From Promethearchaeota archaeon (GTDB lineage: Archaea > Asgardarchaeota > Lokiarchaeia > Sigynarchaeales > SOKP01): 11,772 nucleotides of DNA. Shown here piece by piece: positions 1 to 6,232 of this stretch; within the stretch, counting starts at the first letter, position 1, and each line of letters starts with the position of its first letter. The stretch spans positions 1 through 11,772 of the forward strand of contig JAUXAJ010000165.1 in assembly GCA_030620005.1 (NCBI GenBank). The letters are read 5' to 3'. The notes beneath the pieces are model-generated. The model did not search any database and was not told the DNA's origin. It worked only from the letters and a program-made list of their open reading frames with translations. A program made the position numbers and the translations under genes.

Positions 1-619
1 TTTTTGGACCGCAAATTCATATGGCACAATCGTCAGTAGGGAAGGTTCGATCAAGTTGAGCCATTCTTCCGCCGATCGTGGTTTTGCTTTCTACGAGATA
101 CACTTTAATTCCTTGATTTGCAAGATCAAGAGCAGCATTCATGCCAGCGATTCCACCTCCCACCACTAAAGTGGCCTTTTCTACCGGGACAGTCATGATT
201 GGAACCACTTCTAACCTTTTGGCTCTTTCAATACCGCTATTAACTAAGATTTTAGCCTTTTTAGTAGCTTCCTCTTTTGATTCAGTGCACCAACTACAAT
301 GTTCTCTAACATTTACCATTTGAAAATAGTAAGGGTTTAAGTCAGTATTGGCAATTGAGCTTCTATATATTGGTTCGTGAGTCCGCGGAGTTCAAGCAGA
401 AGCGATTATTCCGTCTAGACCCTTCTCTTTGATGTCTTCAATAATCTCGTTTTGACCACTTTCGGTTCATAGAAAAGGATGAGTCTTAGAAATCACGACG
501 CAGTCAAATTCTTTAGCGAATTCTACTAGCTCGTCGCAATCTACTTTACTACGAATATTGATTCCTCATTGACATGCGTAAAAGCCTAGTTTCTTCCGAT
601 GAGATTGATTTTTTTCCAT
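1..619 (-). CDS. hdrA: Heterodisulfide reductase subunit A (HdrA), 5' part, four in-frame UGA (probable selenocysteine) codons
   Basis: HdrA is the FAD- and [4Fe-4S]-containing, electron-bifurcating subunit of cytoplasmic heterodisulfide reductase complexes. Reading from ATG at 619 to the window edge gives 206 codons with no UAA or UAG but UGA at codons 18 (566-568), 51 (467-469), 76 (392-394) and 201 (17-19). The contexts are ACQ-U-GINI, FL-U-TESGQ, ASA-U-TPRTHEP and DDCAI-U-ICGPK. HdrA homologues have cysteine at each of these places (CHCGxNI, YMCSDPGQ, ASCSPRMHEP, DCxxCxxxPK). NVREHCSW (103-110) and the FAD-binding GGGIAGM (154-160) are further family marks. A Shine-Dalgarno-like GGAG lies 8 nt before the ATG, with a second GAGGTG just upstream. 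A gene caller that stops at UGA would report only 17-319. The 3' end, where an archaeal SECIS element would be expected, lies outside the window. Family assignment is very secure; selenocysteine is inferred from cysteine alignment at four of four positions. Confidence 0.93.
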
Positions 620-972
620 TCTTTTTTCTCCACTCACCTCAGGTAATTGAGTATTTTATTTTTGAAATTAATCAGTTTTTTTATTTTCTAATAATGTTTT
701 TTTAAATTATTAATAAGTTAAAATCTTAAGGGTATGAATATTTTTAATTTTTACTATTAATCTAAATAAGCAAAATCGTTAATCAAACGAAAATTTAAGT
801 TGTTTTTCTTTAATTTTAATAATTTAACTAAAAAGTGCTTAACGAAAATTACTAATTTTATCTTAAATGTTAATTAATTCTAAAATTATTGCTAAAATAT
901 AAATTTTAAATGAAATAATAATCTATTAATAATAAATTAGAAAAAGAATTTTCGAATAAGCGTTATATTTTT
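620..972. other. AT-rich intergenic spacer carrying the hdrA leader
   Basis: This stretch separates hdrA (start at 619) from the 3' end of the epimerase reading frame. It is very AT-rich, mostly runs of A and T with scattered TTAAT and AATTT, and has no reading frame I could assign. The only clear signals are the hdrA ribosome-binding sequences at 627-640 on the minus strand. It is also the 3' flank of the epimerase; I saw no GC-rich stem there of the kind that would make a stable SECIS hairpin. Confidence 0.5.
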
Positions 973-1197
973 TTAGTTTTTTTTATTTACATTAAAGTTA
1001 TTTATTGACTTTTTCTTGAAATGATAATACGGAGACATTACGAGTAAGCTGAGTTTTACCAATGGTCCAACCATTCGCAAACCAAATCTTCTCAGCGCGA
1101 TAAATCTCCTTAATCTCTTTATATAGTCGTCGTAAGTATGCTTTTGATAATTTAACAATTTCTGAGACTCTTCGGTATCTAAAAAATCTGTATAATA
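973..1197 (-). other. C-terminal tail of the epimerase, in frame behind a UGA
   Basis: Directly after the UGA at 1198-1200, the epimerase frame stays open for 74 codons to a TAA at 973-975. The tail begins YYTDFLDTEESQKLLNYQ and continues with HTYDDYIKRLRRF. From memory, extended-SDR epimerases commonly carry a W-YYTDWxDTEESQ(R/K)LLxYQ-like segment in this place, so the tail is almost certainly the authentic C-terminus, giving about 335 aa in total, a normal size for the family. The UGA sits where homologues usually have tryptophan. A separate TTG start inside the tail (1158) is in the same frame and is probably not a real start. The tail is either reached by readthrough, or the gene carries a nonsense mutation or a base error. 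Confidence 0.7.
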
Positions 1198-1980
1198 TCA
1201 ATCCGTGTCGTTATTAACTGGACGAAATGCCGACTCCGGTAGCATGGTAATTCCCATTGCTTTAAGTATTTTTTTAATAAATTCTCTTTGAAGCATTTGA
1301 CATTCAATTCCGCCTCCGATGAGTAATATTTTCTTATCTTCCTTAATTGAAATAGAATTCACAAAAGCCGTTCCAGCATCTCCAGTATAGAGAAACTCAA
1401 TTCGTTGATCTAAAGGAATATCAAAAAAAATGGGATCCATTTTAAGAGGCAGTTTCCGAGGTACTGCTGCTGATAATCGTAAGATTAACCACGAAAGCCC
1501 GCTTTTTTTCACCATTTCTTCTACTTCAACCTTTTGATGAGTGTAGTTATCAGTAGGTTGAGGTGGTTCGGATACTTTTCGTGGAGGCGGATCTTTCATT
1601 CTTTTTCCGAAAACTGATATTGAACTTGCAACAACAAACTTGGATAAGTTTTCTAACTTTTTTGCTTCTTCAATTATTAGTCTTGTACCTTCCACGTTTA
1701 CTTTATAGGCAATCTCAGGTTTTTTCTCGCTTAACGGAGGTATTATCCCAGCGAGATGGATGATTGCGTTAACATCCTTAACAGCCAGCTTAATGTCGCG
1801 GAGATTTGTTATATCTCCCCACAATGTTTCAAAATTTCCATATTTTGAAAATTTCCGCTGCTTTCTCTCGTTTTTTGAGGTTTTAATATCAAAGCATCTA
1901 ACTGAATGCCCCTTATTAATCAATTTTTTTAACGTGCTTTCCCCGATATTACCAAAAGCACCCGTAAGTAAGACTTGCAT
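1198..1980 (-). CDS. NAD-dependent epimerase/dehydratase (extended SDR), interrupted by UGA
   Basis: This is an extended short-chain dehydrogenase/reductase, a family that acts mostly on nucleotide sugars or related hydroxyl/keto substrates using NAD(P). The start is ATG at 1980. The nucleotide-binding motif GAFGNIG is at residues 7-13 at the end of the first beta strand, and D31 follows the second strand, which fits NAD preference. HLAG is at 75-78, the serine strand VVASSISVFG at 116-125 and the catalytic YxxxK at Y146-K150. LRLSAAVP (168-174 area) is the usual substrate-domain strand. The frame meets UGA after residue 260, yet the family's C-terminal helix region continues in frame to 973. 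The substrate cannot be read from sequence. No operon partner is visible: the next gene on the same strand is hdrA, over 350 bp away. Confidence 0.88.
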   Translation of the reverse strand: MQVLLTGAFGNIGESTLKKLINKGHSVRCFDIKTSKNERKQRKFSKYGNFETLWGDITNLRDIKLAVKDVNAIIHLAGIIPPLSEKKPEIAYKVNVEGTRLIIEEAKKLENLSKFVVASSISVFGKRMKDPPPRKVSEPPQPTDNYTHQKVEVEEMVKKSGLSWLILRLSAAVPRKLPLKMDPIFFDIPLDQRIEFLYTGDAGTAFVNSISIKEDKKILLIGGGIECQMLQREFIKKILKAMGITMLPESAFRPVNNDTD

Positions 1981-2084
1981 GTAAGAATAACCTAAATTTT
2001 ACTAAGTTATATAATCTTAAAGGTAAAATGTGAAAATAATGTAATAATAAATAAAAAGAAAGAGAGAATTAAAATTTTTTTAAC

Positions 2085-2183
2085 TCAATGATTATTTGGG
2101 ATTAATCTTCCCTTATAATAAATTGTTAGAGCGAAGAGTATTATCCAAGCTAAAATGACAATTCATAAGATATAAAAAAGAAG
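2085..2183 (-). pseudogene. Relic of a DUF998-like membrane protein C-terminus
   Basis: The minus strand encodes about 32 codons that resemble the last transmembrane helix of the intact DUF998-like gene at 3154-3843. The relic has IVILAWIILFAL where the intact gene has FSILAWIIPFSL, and the DNA shares a stretch around ATCCAAGCTA. It is bounded upstream by TAA (2184-2186), contains a UGA at 2163-2165 and ends at a TGA (2085-2087). There is no start and no upstream body, so I read it as the remnant of a tandem duplicate. The plus-strand zinc-ribbon membrane gene now lies between the remnant and the intact copy. Confidence 0.55.
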
Positions 2184-2244
2184 TTAGCATTAAATGAATA
2201 TAAAATTGAAATAAAAAGCACGTTCATTCAAGGTGTTAATTTAA

Positions 2245-2997
2245 ATGTCAAATGAAAAAGTGATGTACGAGTTTCGAGAATTTGGAAGCAAAATGCAAAT
2301 TATAGCAATCTTATCACTTTTAAGTCTGTTCATTCCATTTGTTGGTTTAATTCAGTTAATCTTCGTTTATCTAGCCTTAGGAAACATAAGAAATATATAT
2401 TACGAGATGCCAAATCCAAATTTAATGGAATATCGTTCAAAATATATCATGGCTTTCTTTGTAAATCTCATTGGCTTATTTTTTACATTTGGAGCCATGA
2501 TCGGGTTGCTTTTTACGCTTCCATACTATAGGGGACTAAGTGTGATTATCCCGCTTGTGGGCGTCATAATTTTTGGAATCTTCATAATGATCATTGCTGC
2601 TTACATGGAGAGTAAAGCATGGGAAAAATTAATGTTCTATCTTGAAAATAACAGAACCATGTTCCCAGAAATGATTGTAAATGATGCTATAAAAGGTGCT
2701 AAAAACTTAAAGACCGGTGCCATTCTAAAAATAACTATAATACTGTCGATAGTAGGATACATTTTAGCTTTAATCGGATTATTCCAATTATCGTCATTGA
2801 AAAGTTTATATGACGCATATGGTCGACCATTACCGGCACAACAACAAGCAATTCAACCTGGAGTTCAAGCGCAAGTTCAACCCGCAATACAACAAAAAAC
2901 TCCAGTAGGAGCCCTTAGTTTTTGCCCTCAATGCGGAGCCAAAATAAAGGGAGCGGAAAATTATTGCACAGCATGTGGCTCTTCGCTCAGAGGCTAA
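2245..2997 (+). CDS. Multi-pass membrane protein with C-terminal zinc ribbon
   Basis: A 250-residue integral membrane protein starting at ATG 2245, with an AAGGTG ribosome-binding-like sequence about 10 nt upstream. Hydrophobic segments lie near residues 19-45, 68-92, 98-120 and 160-184. A Q/P/A-rich flexible linker (about 195-220) is followed by a zinc ribbon with two CxxC knuckles, FCPQCG (C227, C230) and YCTACG (C241, C244), close to the very C-terminus. This architecture is a membrane bundle with a short tethered rubredoxin-like zinc ribbon. It is common among uncharacterised archaeal proteins and does not reveal a substrate; a scaffolding or sensing role for the ribbon is only a guess. 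The gene stands alone on the plus strand between two minus-strand DUF998-like sequences and is followed by two T-runs. Confidence 0.8.
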   Translation: MSNEKVMYEFREFGSKMQIIAILSLLSLFIPFVGLIQLIFVYLALGNIRNIYYEMPNPNLMEYRSKYIMAFFVNLIGLFFTFGAMIGLLFTLPYYRGLSVIIPLVGVIIFGIFIMIIAAYMESKAWEKLMFYLENNRTMFPEMIVNDAIKGAKNLKTGAILKITIILSIVGYILALIGLFQLSSLKSLYDAYGRPLPAQQQAIQPGVQAQVQPAIQQKTPVGALSFCPQCGAKIKGAENYCTACGSSLRG

Positions 2998-3039
2998 AGT
3001 TGAATAAGCAAATATAAATTCTTAATATTAAATATTAAA

Positions 3040-3057
3040 TTTTTTTCAATTTTTTTT
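3040..3057 (+). terminator. Poly-T termination signal after the zinc-ribbon membrane gene
   Basis: Two T-runs (T7 at 3040-3046 and T8 at 3050-3057) begin 43 nt after the stop codon at 2997. Archaeal RNA polymerase terminates at such U-tracts without needing a hairpin. The gene on the other side is convergent. Confidence 0.45.
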
Positions 3058-3133
3058 ATCATGTATTCTTATATTCTAATTGCAAAAATGTAAAAATCGC
3101 GCAATAGAGAAATAAGAAATTAAAATTTTATTT

Positions 3134-3152
3134 ACCCAAGGATTTTTTGGGT
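3134..3152 (-). terminator. Small hairpin just after the DUF998-like stop
   Basis: ACCCAA (3134-3139) and TTGGGT (3147-3152) form a 6-bp perfect stem with a 7-nt loop, starting 1 nt beyond the minus-strand stop codon at 3154-3156 and followed by an A/T-rich stretch. The position suggests transcript-end formation or 3'-end stability; the stem is short, so this is tentative. Confidence 0.3.
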
Positions 3153-3153
3153 T

Positions 3154-3843
3154 TTATTCTTTTTTGTTAAAAGTTACCAGAGAGAAGGGGATGATCCAAG
3201 CTAGAATTGAAAAGAGCAAAAGCCACTCCATGAAGGGACTACTCATGAAGGGATACAAAATTATAACCGTCATTGGTCCTACCATACCATACAATCCAAT
3301 TAATTTCGGGATTTTGGTATCGTAAAAAACAATTAATAACCCTAAAAAAAATGCTCCAAAAGCAAAACCACCAAAAGCTAAAGCAGAAGTAACGTTATGC
3401 AGGCCGTAATAATTACGATCTCCTGAAAAAATTCCAACGCCAATATAACTTACATTTCCAATGAGATTAAAGACCAAAGCAAATCCTCCAATTCTAAGTC
3501 TTAATCTAGAAGTTTTACGGAGATTTTCCACGGTTTTTGGCATGGGAGCTAATAACTTTTCGGCATAAAAAGTAAATGGAATTGTCAAGGTACCAGCCAA
3601 AATACACGCAATGTCGTATAAGTATGGTGCGGGCGTGTGAGCGCTTGTACCCAGATCGCTAATCCAATTGTTCCAAATCGTATATCCTTCAGGACTAAAT
3701 ACAGCTGCGATAATACTCCCAATAATTAATAACGGAATGTACGATGCTATGACGATAATCATGCAAATTTCGACGAATTTATGATTTGTTATAGCATTAT
3801 AAAGGCGAAATCTAACCTTGTTAATTGATTGGCGTATTGTCAT
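3154..3843 (-). CDS. DUF998-like multi-pass membrane protein
   Basis: A 229-residue, six-helix membrane protein starting at ATG 3843 and ending in TAA. Hydrophobic segments are at about 25-49, 73-95, 116-139, 150-174, 180-199 and 205-225. The segment WNNWISDLGT (57-66) after the first helix matches the N/S-x-xSDLG signature I associate with DUF998 proteins, and GLHN (147-150) before the fourth helix is another conserved-looking polar spot. The family's biochemical role is unknown. It is encoded alone on its strand, with a small hairpin directly after its stop. A decayed second copy of its C-terminal helix is found at 2085-2183, pointing to an old local duplication. Confidence 0.8.
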   Translation of the reverse strand: MTIRQSINKVRFRLYNAITNHKFVEICMIIVIASYIPLLIIGSIIAAVFSPEGYTIWNNWISDLGTSAHTPAPYLYDIACILAGTLTIPFTFYAEKLLAPMPKTVENLRKTSRLRLRIGGFALVFNLIGNVSYIGVGIFSGDRNYYGLHNVTSALAFGGFAFGAFFLGLLIVFYDTKIPKLIGLYGMVGPMTVIILYPFMSSPFMEWLLLFSILAWIIPFSLVTFNKKE

Positions 3844-3859
3844 TATTATGTATACAACT

Positions 3860-4171
3860 TCATCTAAAATTGAATAATTTTTGTAAGCTACGGATGATTA
3901 AATAATTTTCTAAAAATTTAAGATTTAATGTTTTATTGGAAGTACGACCAAAAAAACGTGATCTTTCAATACATTCAATACATTTCCTTTGATTTTGCCT
4001 TTTTTTAGGGATTTTGCGTGAACCCTTCTTGCGAGGAGCAATATTATTAGTAATTTCGTGCTCGTCAAGTGCATCTGAATTTTCATCGCTTAGATTCCTA
4101 TTAAAATCACTCAAAGAAGGTTTCCTATTGATTCCTGATCGACTCGGGAATTTCCTATTAAAAACACTCAA
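3860..4171 (-). CDS. Doubtful basic low-complexity ORF, possibly a relic
   Basis: An open frame of 103 codons from TTG, with no recognised domain. Its first 35 residues are built from an imperfect internal repeat (FNRKFPS / INRKPSLS / FNRNLS). The middle is strongly basic (PRKKGSRKIPKKRQNQRKC) and holds a CIEC pair. No ribosome-binding site is obvious. Its 3' portion (about residues 70-97, with GRTSNKTLN and FLENYL) recurs, diverged and with frame damage, at 5216-5298, where GCTSNNTLN and FLDSYL can be read. The differences include synonymous changes, hinting that this tail once was coding. I cannot assign a function, and the ORF may be a remnant or spurious. Confidence 0.25.
   Translation of the reverse strand: MSVFNRKFPSRSGINRKPSLSDFNRNLSDENSDALDEHEITNNIAPRKKGSRKIPKKRQNQRKCIECIERSRFFGRTSNKTLNLKFLENYLIIRSLQKLFNFR
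3870..3958 (+). repeat. Left copy of an imperfect direct repeat of about 85 nt
   Basis: This matches 5216-5298 in the same orientation with small gaps. Shared blocks in order are TTGAATAATTTT, AC(g/a)GAT, TAAATA, TCTAAAAATTTA and GAAGTAC(g/a)ACCA followed by A-rich sequence. The two copies bracket the zinc-ribbon and HicB/HicA genes. Confidence 0.55.
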
Positions 4172-4175
4172 AGAA
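4095..4175 (+). repeat. Pair of 24-nt direct repeats, 57 nt apart
   Basis: Positions 4095-4118 and 4152-4175 are identical at 23 of 24 bases (TTCCTATTAAAA, then T or A, then CACTCAAAGAA). A partial third copy (TTCCTATTG) starts at 4122. The 57-nt period equals 19 codons and underlies the repetitive start of the doubtful minus-strand ORF. Confidence 0.7.
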
Positions 4176-4281
4176 TTAGATTTGCGAATATATGACGGTC
4201 TCTGTCATCTACACGCCAATTTTTATTTGCAACCCGTTCAATGCAAATTGTGCTTAATTCGGTTAATATATTGAAGATTTA

Positions 4282-4539
4282 TTGATTTCTAAAGAAAAGA
4301 AGATTTGCTTGGTTTGTAAAGGGAAAGTTGGAGGTATTATGTTCATGTGCAAAGAATGTGGTGCTTTTTATTGCTCAAAGTGTTCCAAAGCTTTAAGTAA
4401 TCTGGAAAACGAATGTTGGGCGTGTAATTCTCCAATTGACGAGTCCAAGCCCTCAAAACTTTTCGAGCAAGAGAAAGAGGAAGATGAAGTAGTGGTTGAA
4501 GAGGGCGTTCTAAAAAAGGTTGTAAAAAAAGCGGAGTAA
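4282..4539 (+). CDS. Small eight-cysteine zinc-binding protein with acidic/basic tail
   Basis: An 85-residue protein; the only plausible canonical start is TTG at 4282, preceded in frame by TAA at 4264-4266. Eight cysteines are arranged as C9xxC12, C23xxC26, C31xxC34 and C45xxC48, giving two four-cysteine zinc sites of the kind seen in treble-clef, RING or B-box-like folds. The segment LENECWAC resembles a motif in Asgard zinc proteins. After residue 52 the chain becomes highly charged and probably disordered (FEQEKEEDEVVVEEG, then KKVVKKAE). This points to a protein- or nucleic-acid-binding adaptor; there is no catalytic motif. A paralogous but decayed copy lies at 9571-9837. The gene is followed about 110 bp later by the HicB/HicA pair, probably not co-transcribed. 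Confidence 0.72.
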   Translation: MISKEKKICLVCKGKVGGIMFMCKECGAFYCSKCSKALSNLENECWACNSPIDESKPSKLFEQEKEEDEVVVEEGVLKKVVKKAE

Positions 4540-4648
4540 AAAGATTTAAGAAATATTGATTAGATCAAATTAAGAAATAAATTTAATACAATAAAGTTCC
4601 TTTTGAATAATAAGAAAACAGAATCAAAATTATACAAATTGAAGATAA

Positions 4649-4855
4649 ATGAATGAAATAATCTTTGTCATTGAAGAATCTTTAGAAGGAGGCTACGAAG
4701 CAAGAGCGTTAGAAAACTCCATTCATGCAGAAGCGGATGATTTAGACGAATTAAAAGATGCTATTCGAGATGCTGTAAAATGTCATTTTGAAGAGAAAGA
4801 AATGCCTCGAATCATCAGATTACATTTTGTAAAAGACGAGGTTATATCTATATGA
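4649..4855 (+). CDS. hicB: HicB-like antitoxin (short form)
   Basis: A 68-residue protein from ATG 4649 with the alternating strand pattern of the HicB partial RNase H-like fold: EIIFVIEESLEGGYEARAL, then a helix rich in D and E (EADDLDELKDAIRDAV), then RIIRLHFV. It is the size of the minimal antitoxin and lacks the C-terminal ribbon-helix-helix or HTH DNA-binding domain of longer HicB proteins, so it probably neutralises the toxin without repressing its own promoter through that domain. Its UGA stop overlaps the toxin start as ATGA (4852-4855), the classic translationally coupled arrangement. This overlap also shows that UGA terminates translation in this genome. Identification rests on both the fold pattern and the neighbour. 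Confidence 0.8.
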   Translation: MNEIIFVIEESLEGGYEARALENSIHAEADDLDELKDAIRDAVKCHFEEKEMPRIIRLHFVKDEVISI

Positions 4856-5094
4856 AAATCCCGCGTAATATTAGCGGGAAAAAATTATCTAAATTATTAA
4901 AGAGATATGGATTTGAAATCACAAGACAGACAGGAAGTCACATGAGATTGACGACTACTTTAAGAGGAGAATTCCATATTACTATTCCTAAACATAAAAG
5001 TTTGAAAATTGGAACTCTCAATAATATACTATCGGATATTGCTAACTATCTTGAAATAAATAAAAAACAACTCATTGCAGAATTATTTGGATAA
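4852..5094 (+). CDS. hicA: HicA-like mRNA interferase toxin
   Basis: An 80-residue protein of the HicA/YcfA family, a double-stranded-RNA-binding-like fold that cleaves mRNA when not bound by HicB. Family landmarks are all present: ISGKKLSKLLKRYGFE (7-22), the strand with the catalytic histidine QTGSHMRL (H30 in GSH), a strand ending in ITIPKHKSLKIGTL (HITIP region, 47-61), and the terminal helix with NNILSDI. The gene starts inside the last codons of hicB, so the pair is translationally coupled, with antitoxin first, an order found in many archaeal and bacterial hicBA loci. The protein appears intact. In an archaeal chromosome it could act in stress response or phage defence, or simply be a stabilising cassette; the bracketing direct repeat fits the last. 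Confidence 0.88.
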   Translation: MKIPRNISGKKLSKLLKRYGFEITRQTGSHMRLTTTLRGEFHITIPKHKSLKIGTLNNILSDIANYLEINKKQLIAELFG

Positions 5095-5215
5095 CTTGAT
5101 CAAAATAATAACCATAATAGTACCACAAAAGTGTTTGAGAATCACTATACTTCTAAAAATTAAATTTCATTTTTCATAATTTCTAAAAAAATCAACTTTC
5201 CCGTAATATTGAGAT

Positions 5216-5298
5216 TTGAATAATTTTATTTAACCACAGATTTCTAAATAGGAATCTAAAAATTTAGTGTGTTGTTAGAAGTACAACCACAAAAAAGG
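5216..5298 (+). repeat. Right copy of the imperfect direct repeat of about 85 nt
   Basis: This is the second copy of the element at 3870-3958, in the same orientation, lying in the 218-bp gap between hicA and the 3' end of the small GTPase gene. On the minus strand it reads GCTSNNTLN and then, after a frame change, FLDSYL, echoing the tail of the ORF at 3860-4171. The rest of this gap shows nothing I can assign. Confidence 0.55.
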
Positions 5299-5312
5299 AT
5301 TATATTAGGTCT

Positions 5313-5906
5313 TCAGGTTACATTTAGATAACGATTTTCATTCTTGACGATTTCTTCTTTTAGTTTGGACTTTGGAAGCTTTGTTATTTTTCGCCTGTGA
5401 AGTATTTCAACGATGAGATCATGAAGTGCGTCAAAAATGCCATTTCCATTATAATCACTGGCTTTATAATATCCTAGAAGACTTCTTTCTCTTACAATAT
5501 CTTGAATATATTTATCGTCAGAATTCTTAACGTGTTCGTTTAAGTCATTTCTCAACAAAACGATAGGAATGTCGCCACAATGATATTTAATGTCTTCACA
5601 CCAATATTCAATTCTTCTTAAATTTTTTTCTTTATTTAGAGTAAAGACGATTATTGCAGCGTTATTTCCAGTATAGTAAGAATGTATCAAGAATTTAGTA
5701 CAGTCGCTATTAGATATGTCCCACATTTGTAAGAAACAGTGAATGTTTGACACCATTACATCATACTTATAAAAAGATACACCCATATCATCAATAGAAT
5801 TGAAGTTAAATAGGGATTTAAAGTATTTTTTCAATAGAGATGTTTTTCCACTTGAATCCTCGCCTAACACTGCGACCTTAAATCGACCTTTTCTACTTTC
5901 CTTCAT
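5313..5906 (-). CDS. Ras/Rab-like small GTPase with altered G motifs
   Basis: A 197-residue small GTPase-superfamily protein from ATG 5906. The P-loop is intact (G15 EDSSGKT to T22), and the Walker B strand reads FLQMWD (58-63). Beyond that the signature motifs drift. The switch I region reads DDMGVSF with no threonine where Rab has TIGVDF. Switch II is WDISNSD in place of WDTAGQE, so both the invariant glycine and the catalytic glutamine are gone. The G4 motif NKxD appears as LRND (118-121), and G5 SAK as ASD (149-151). This predicts phosphate binding with weak or absent GTP hydrolysis and relaxed guanine specificity. The C-terminus (KLKEEIVKNENRYLNVT) is charged and has no CaaX or CC prenylation motif. 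Asgard archaea encode many such GTPases; partners are unknown. It stands alone, in a long intergenic setting. Confidence 0.85.
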   Translation of the reverse strand: MKESRKGRFKVAVLGEDSSGKTSLLKKYFKSLFNFNSIDDMGVSFYKYDVMVSNIHCFLQMWDISNSDCTKFLIHSYYTGNNAAIIVFTLNKEKNLRRIEYWCEDIKYHCGDIPIVLLRNDLNEHVKNSDDKYIQDIVRERSLLGYYKASDYNGNGIFDALHDLIVEILHRRKITKLPKSKLKEEIVKNENRYLNVT

Positions 5907-6232
5907 TTTATTAAAACAAGCTTAATCCTTTCAGATAAATTTTTATTACTTATAGTAAAACCTTTATCTCTATAATGCATAAATTAATTTTCCTATTTAA
6001 ATAAACTCAATTTAACACTGGAAATACTTGATTTTTAACTCAAAATCATGTTTAAAATTTTAAATTGATTACATGTTGTACCGCAATTATTAAGATAAGG
6101 TTTTTTTCTTGATACTTTAAAAATTGTAATACGCAAGTGATATGTGTACGTGAAGGGCTCAGTTGTAAAAAAAATTAATAAGCGGAAATTAATTCACGGA
6201 ATTAATTGTGTGTTTTTTCTAATTATATTAAT
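5907..6232. other. Intergenic region upstream of the GTPase gene
   Basis: This 326-bp AT-rich stretch lies downstream of the Fe-S gene and upstream of the GTPase gene, both on the minus strand, so it should hold the GTPase promoter and the operon's terminator. On the minus strand an ACTATAAGTA-like element occurs about 45 nt before the GTPase ATG and might be a TATA box. T-rich runs on the minus strand near the Fe-S stop could end the operon transcript. A plus-strand open frame from 6144 runs into the Fe-S gene in antisense and is a shadow. Confidence 0.35.

Noticed and set aside
1198..1200. Selenocysteine at the epimerase UGA
   Set aside because: The aligned residue in the family appears to be tryptophan rather than cysteine, and the 3' flank (620-972) is almost pure A and T with no visible stable hairpin.
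998..1201. TTG-initiated frame overlapping the epimerase stop
   Set aside because: It is a different frame from the tail that matches the epimerase C-terminus, and its product has no recognisable features.
4192..4208. Inverted repeat ATGAC/GTCAT upstream of the zinc protein
   Set aside because: The 5-bp stem is short enough to arise by chance, and no function could be tied to its position.
4014..4274. Plus-strand open frame of 86 codons before the zinc protein
   Set aside because: It has low-complexity composition, is antisense to the repeat-bearing frame, has no domain or ribosome-binding site, and ends before the zinc gene without a coupling signal.
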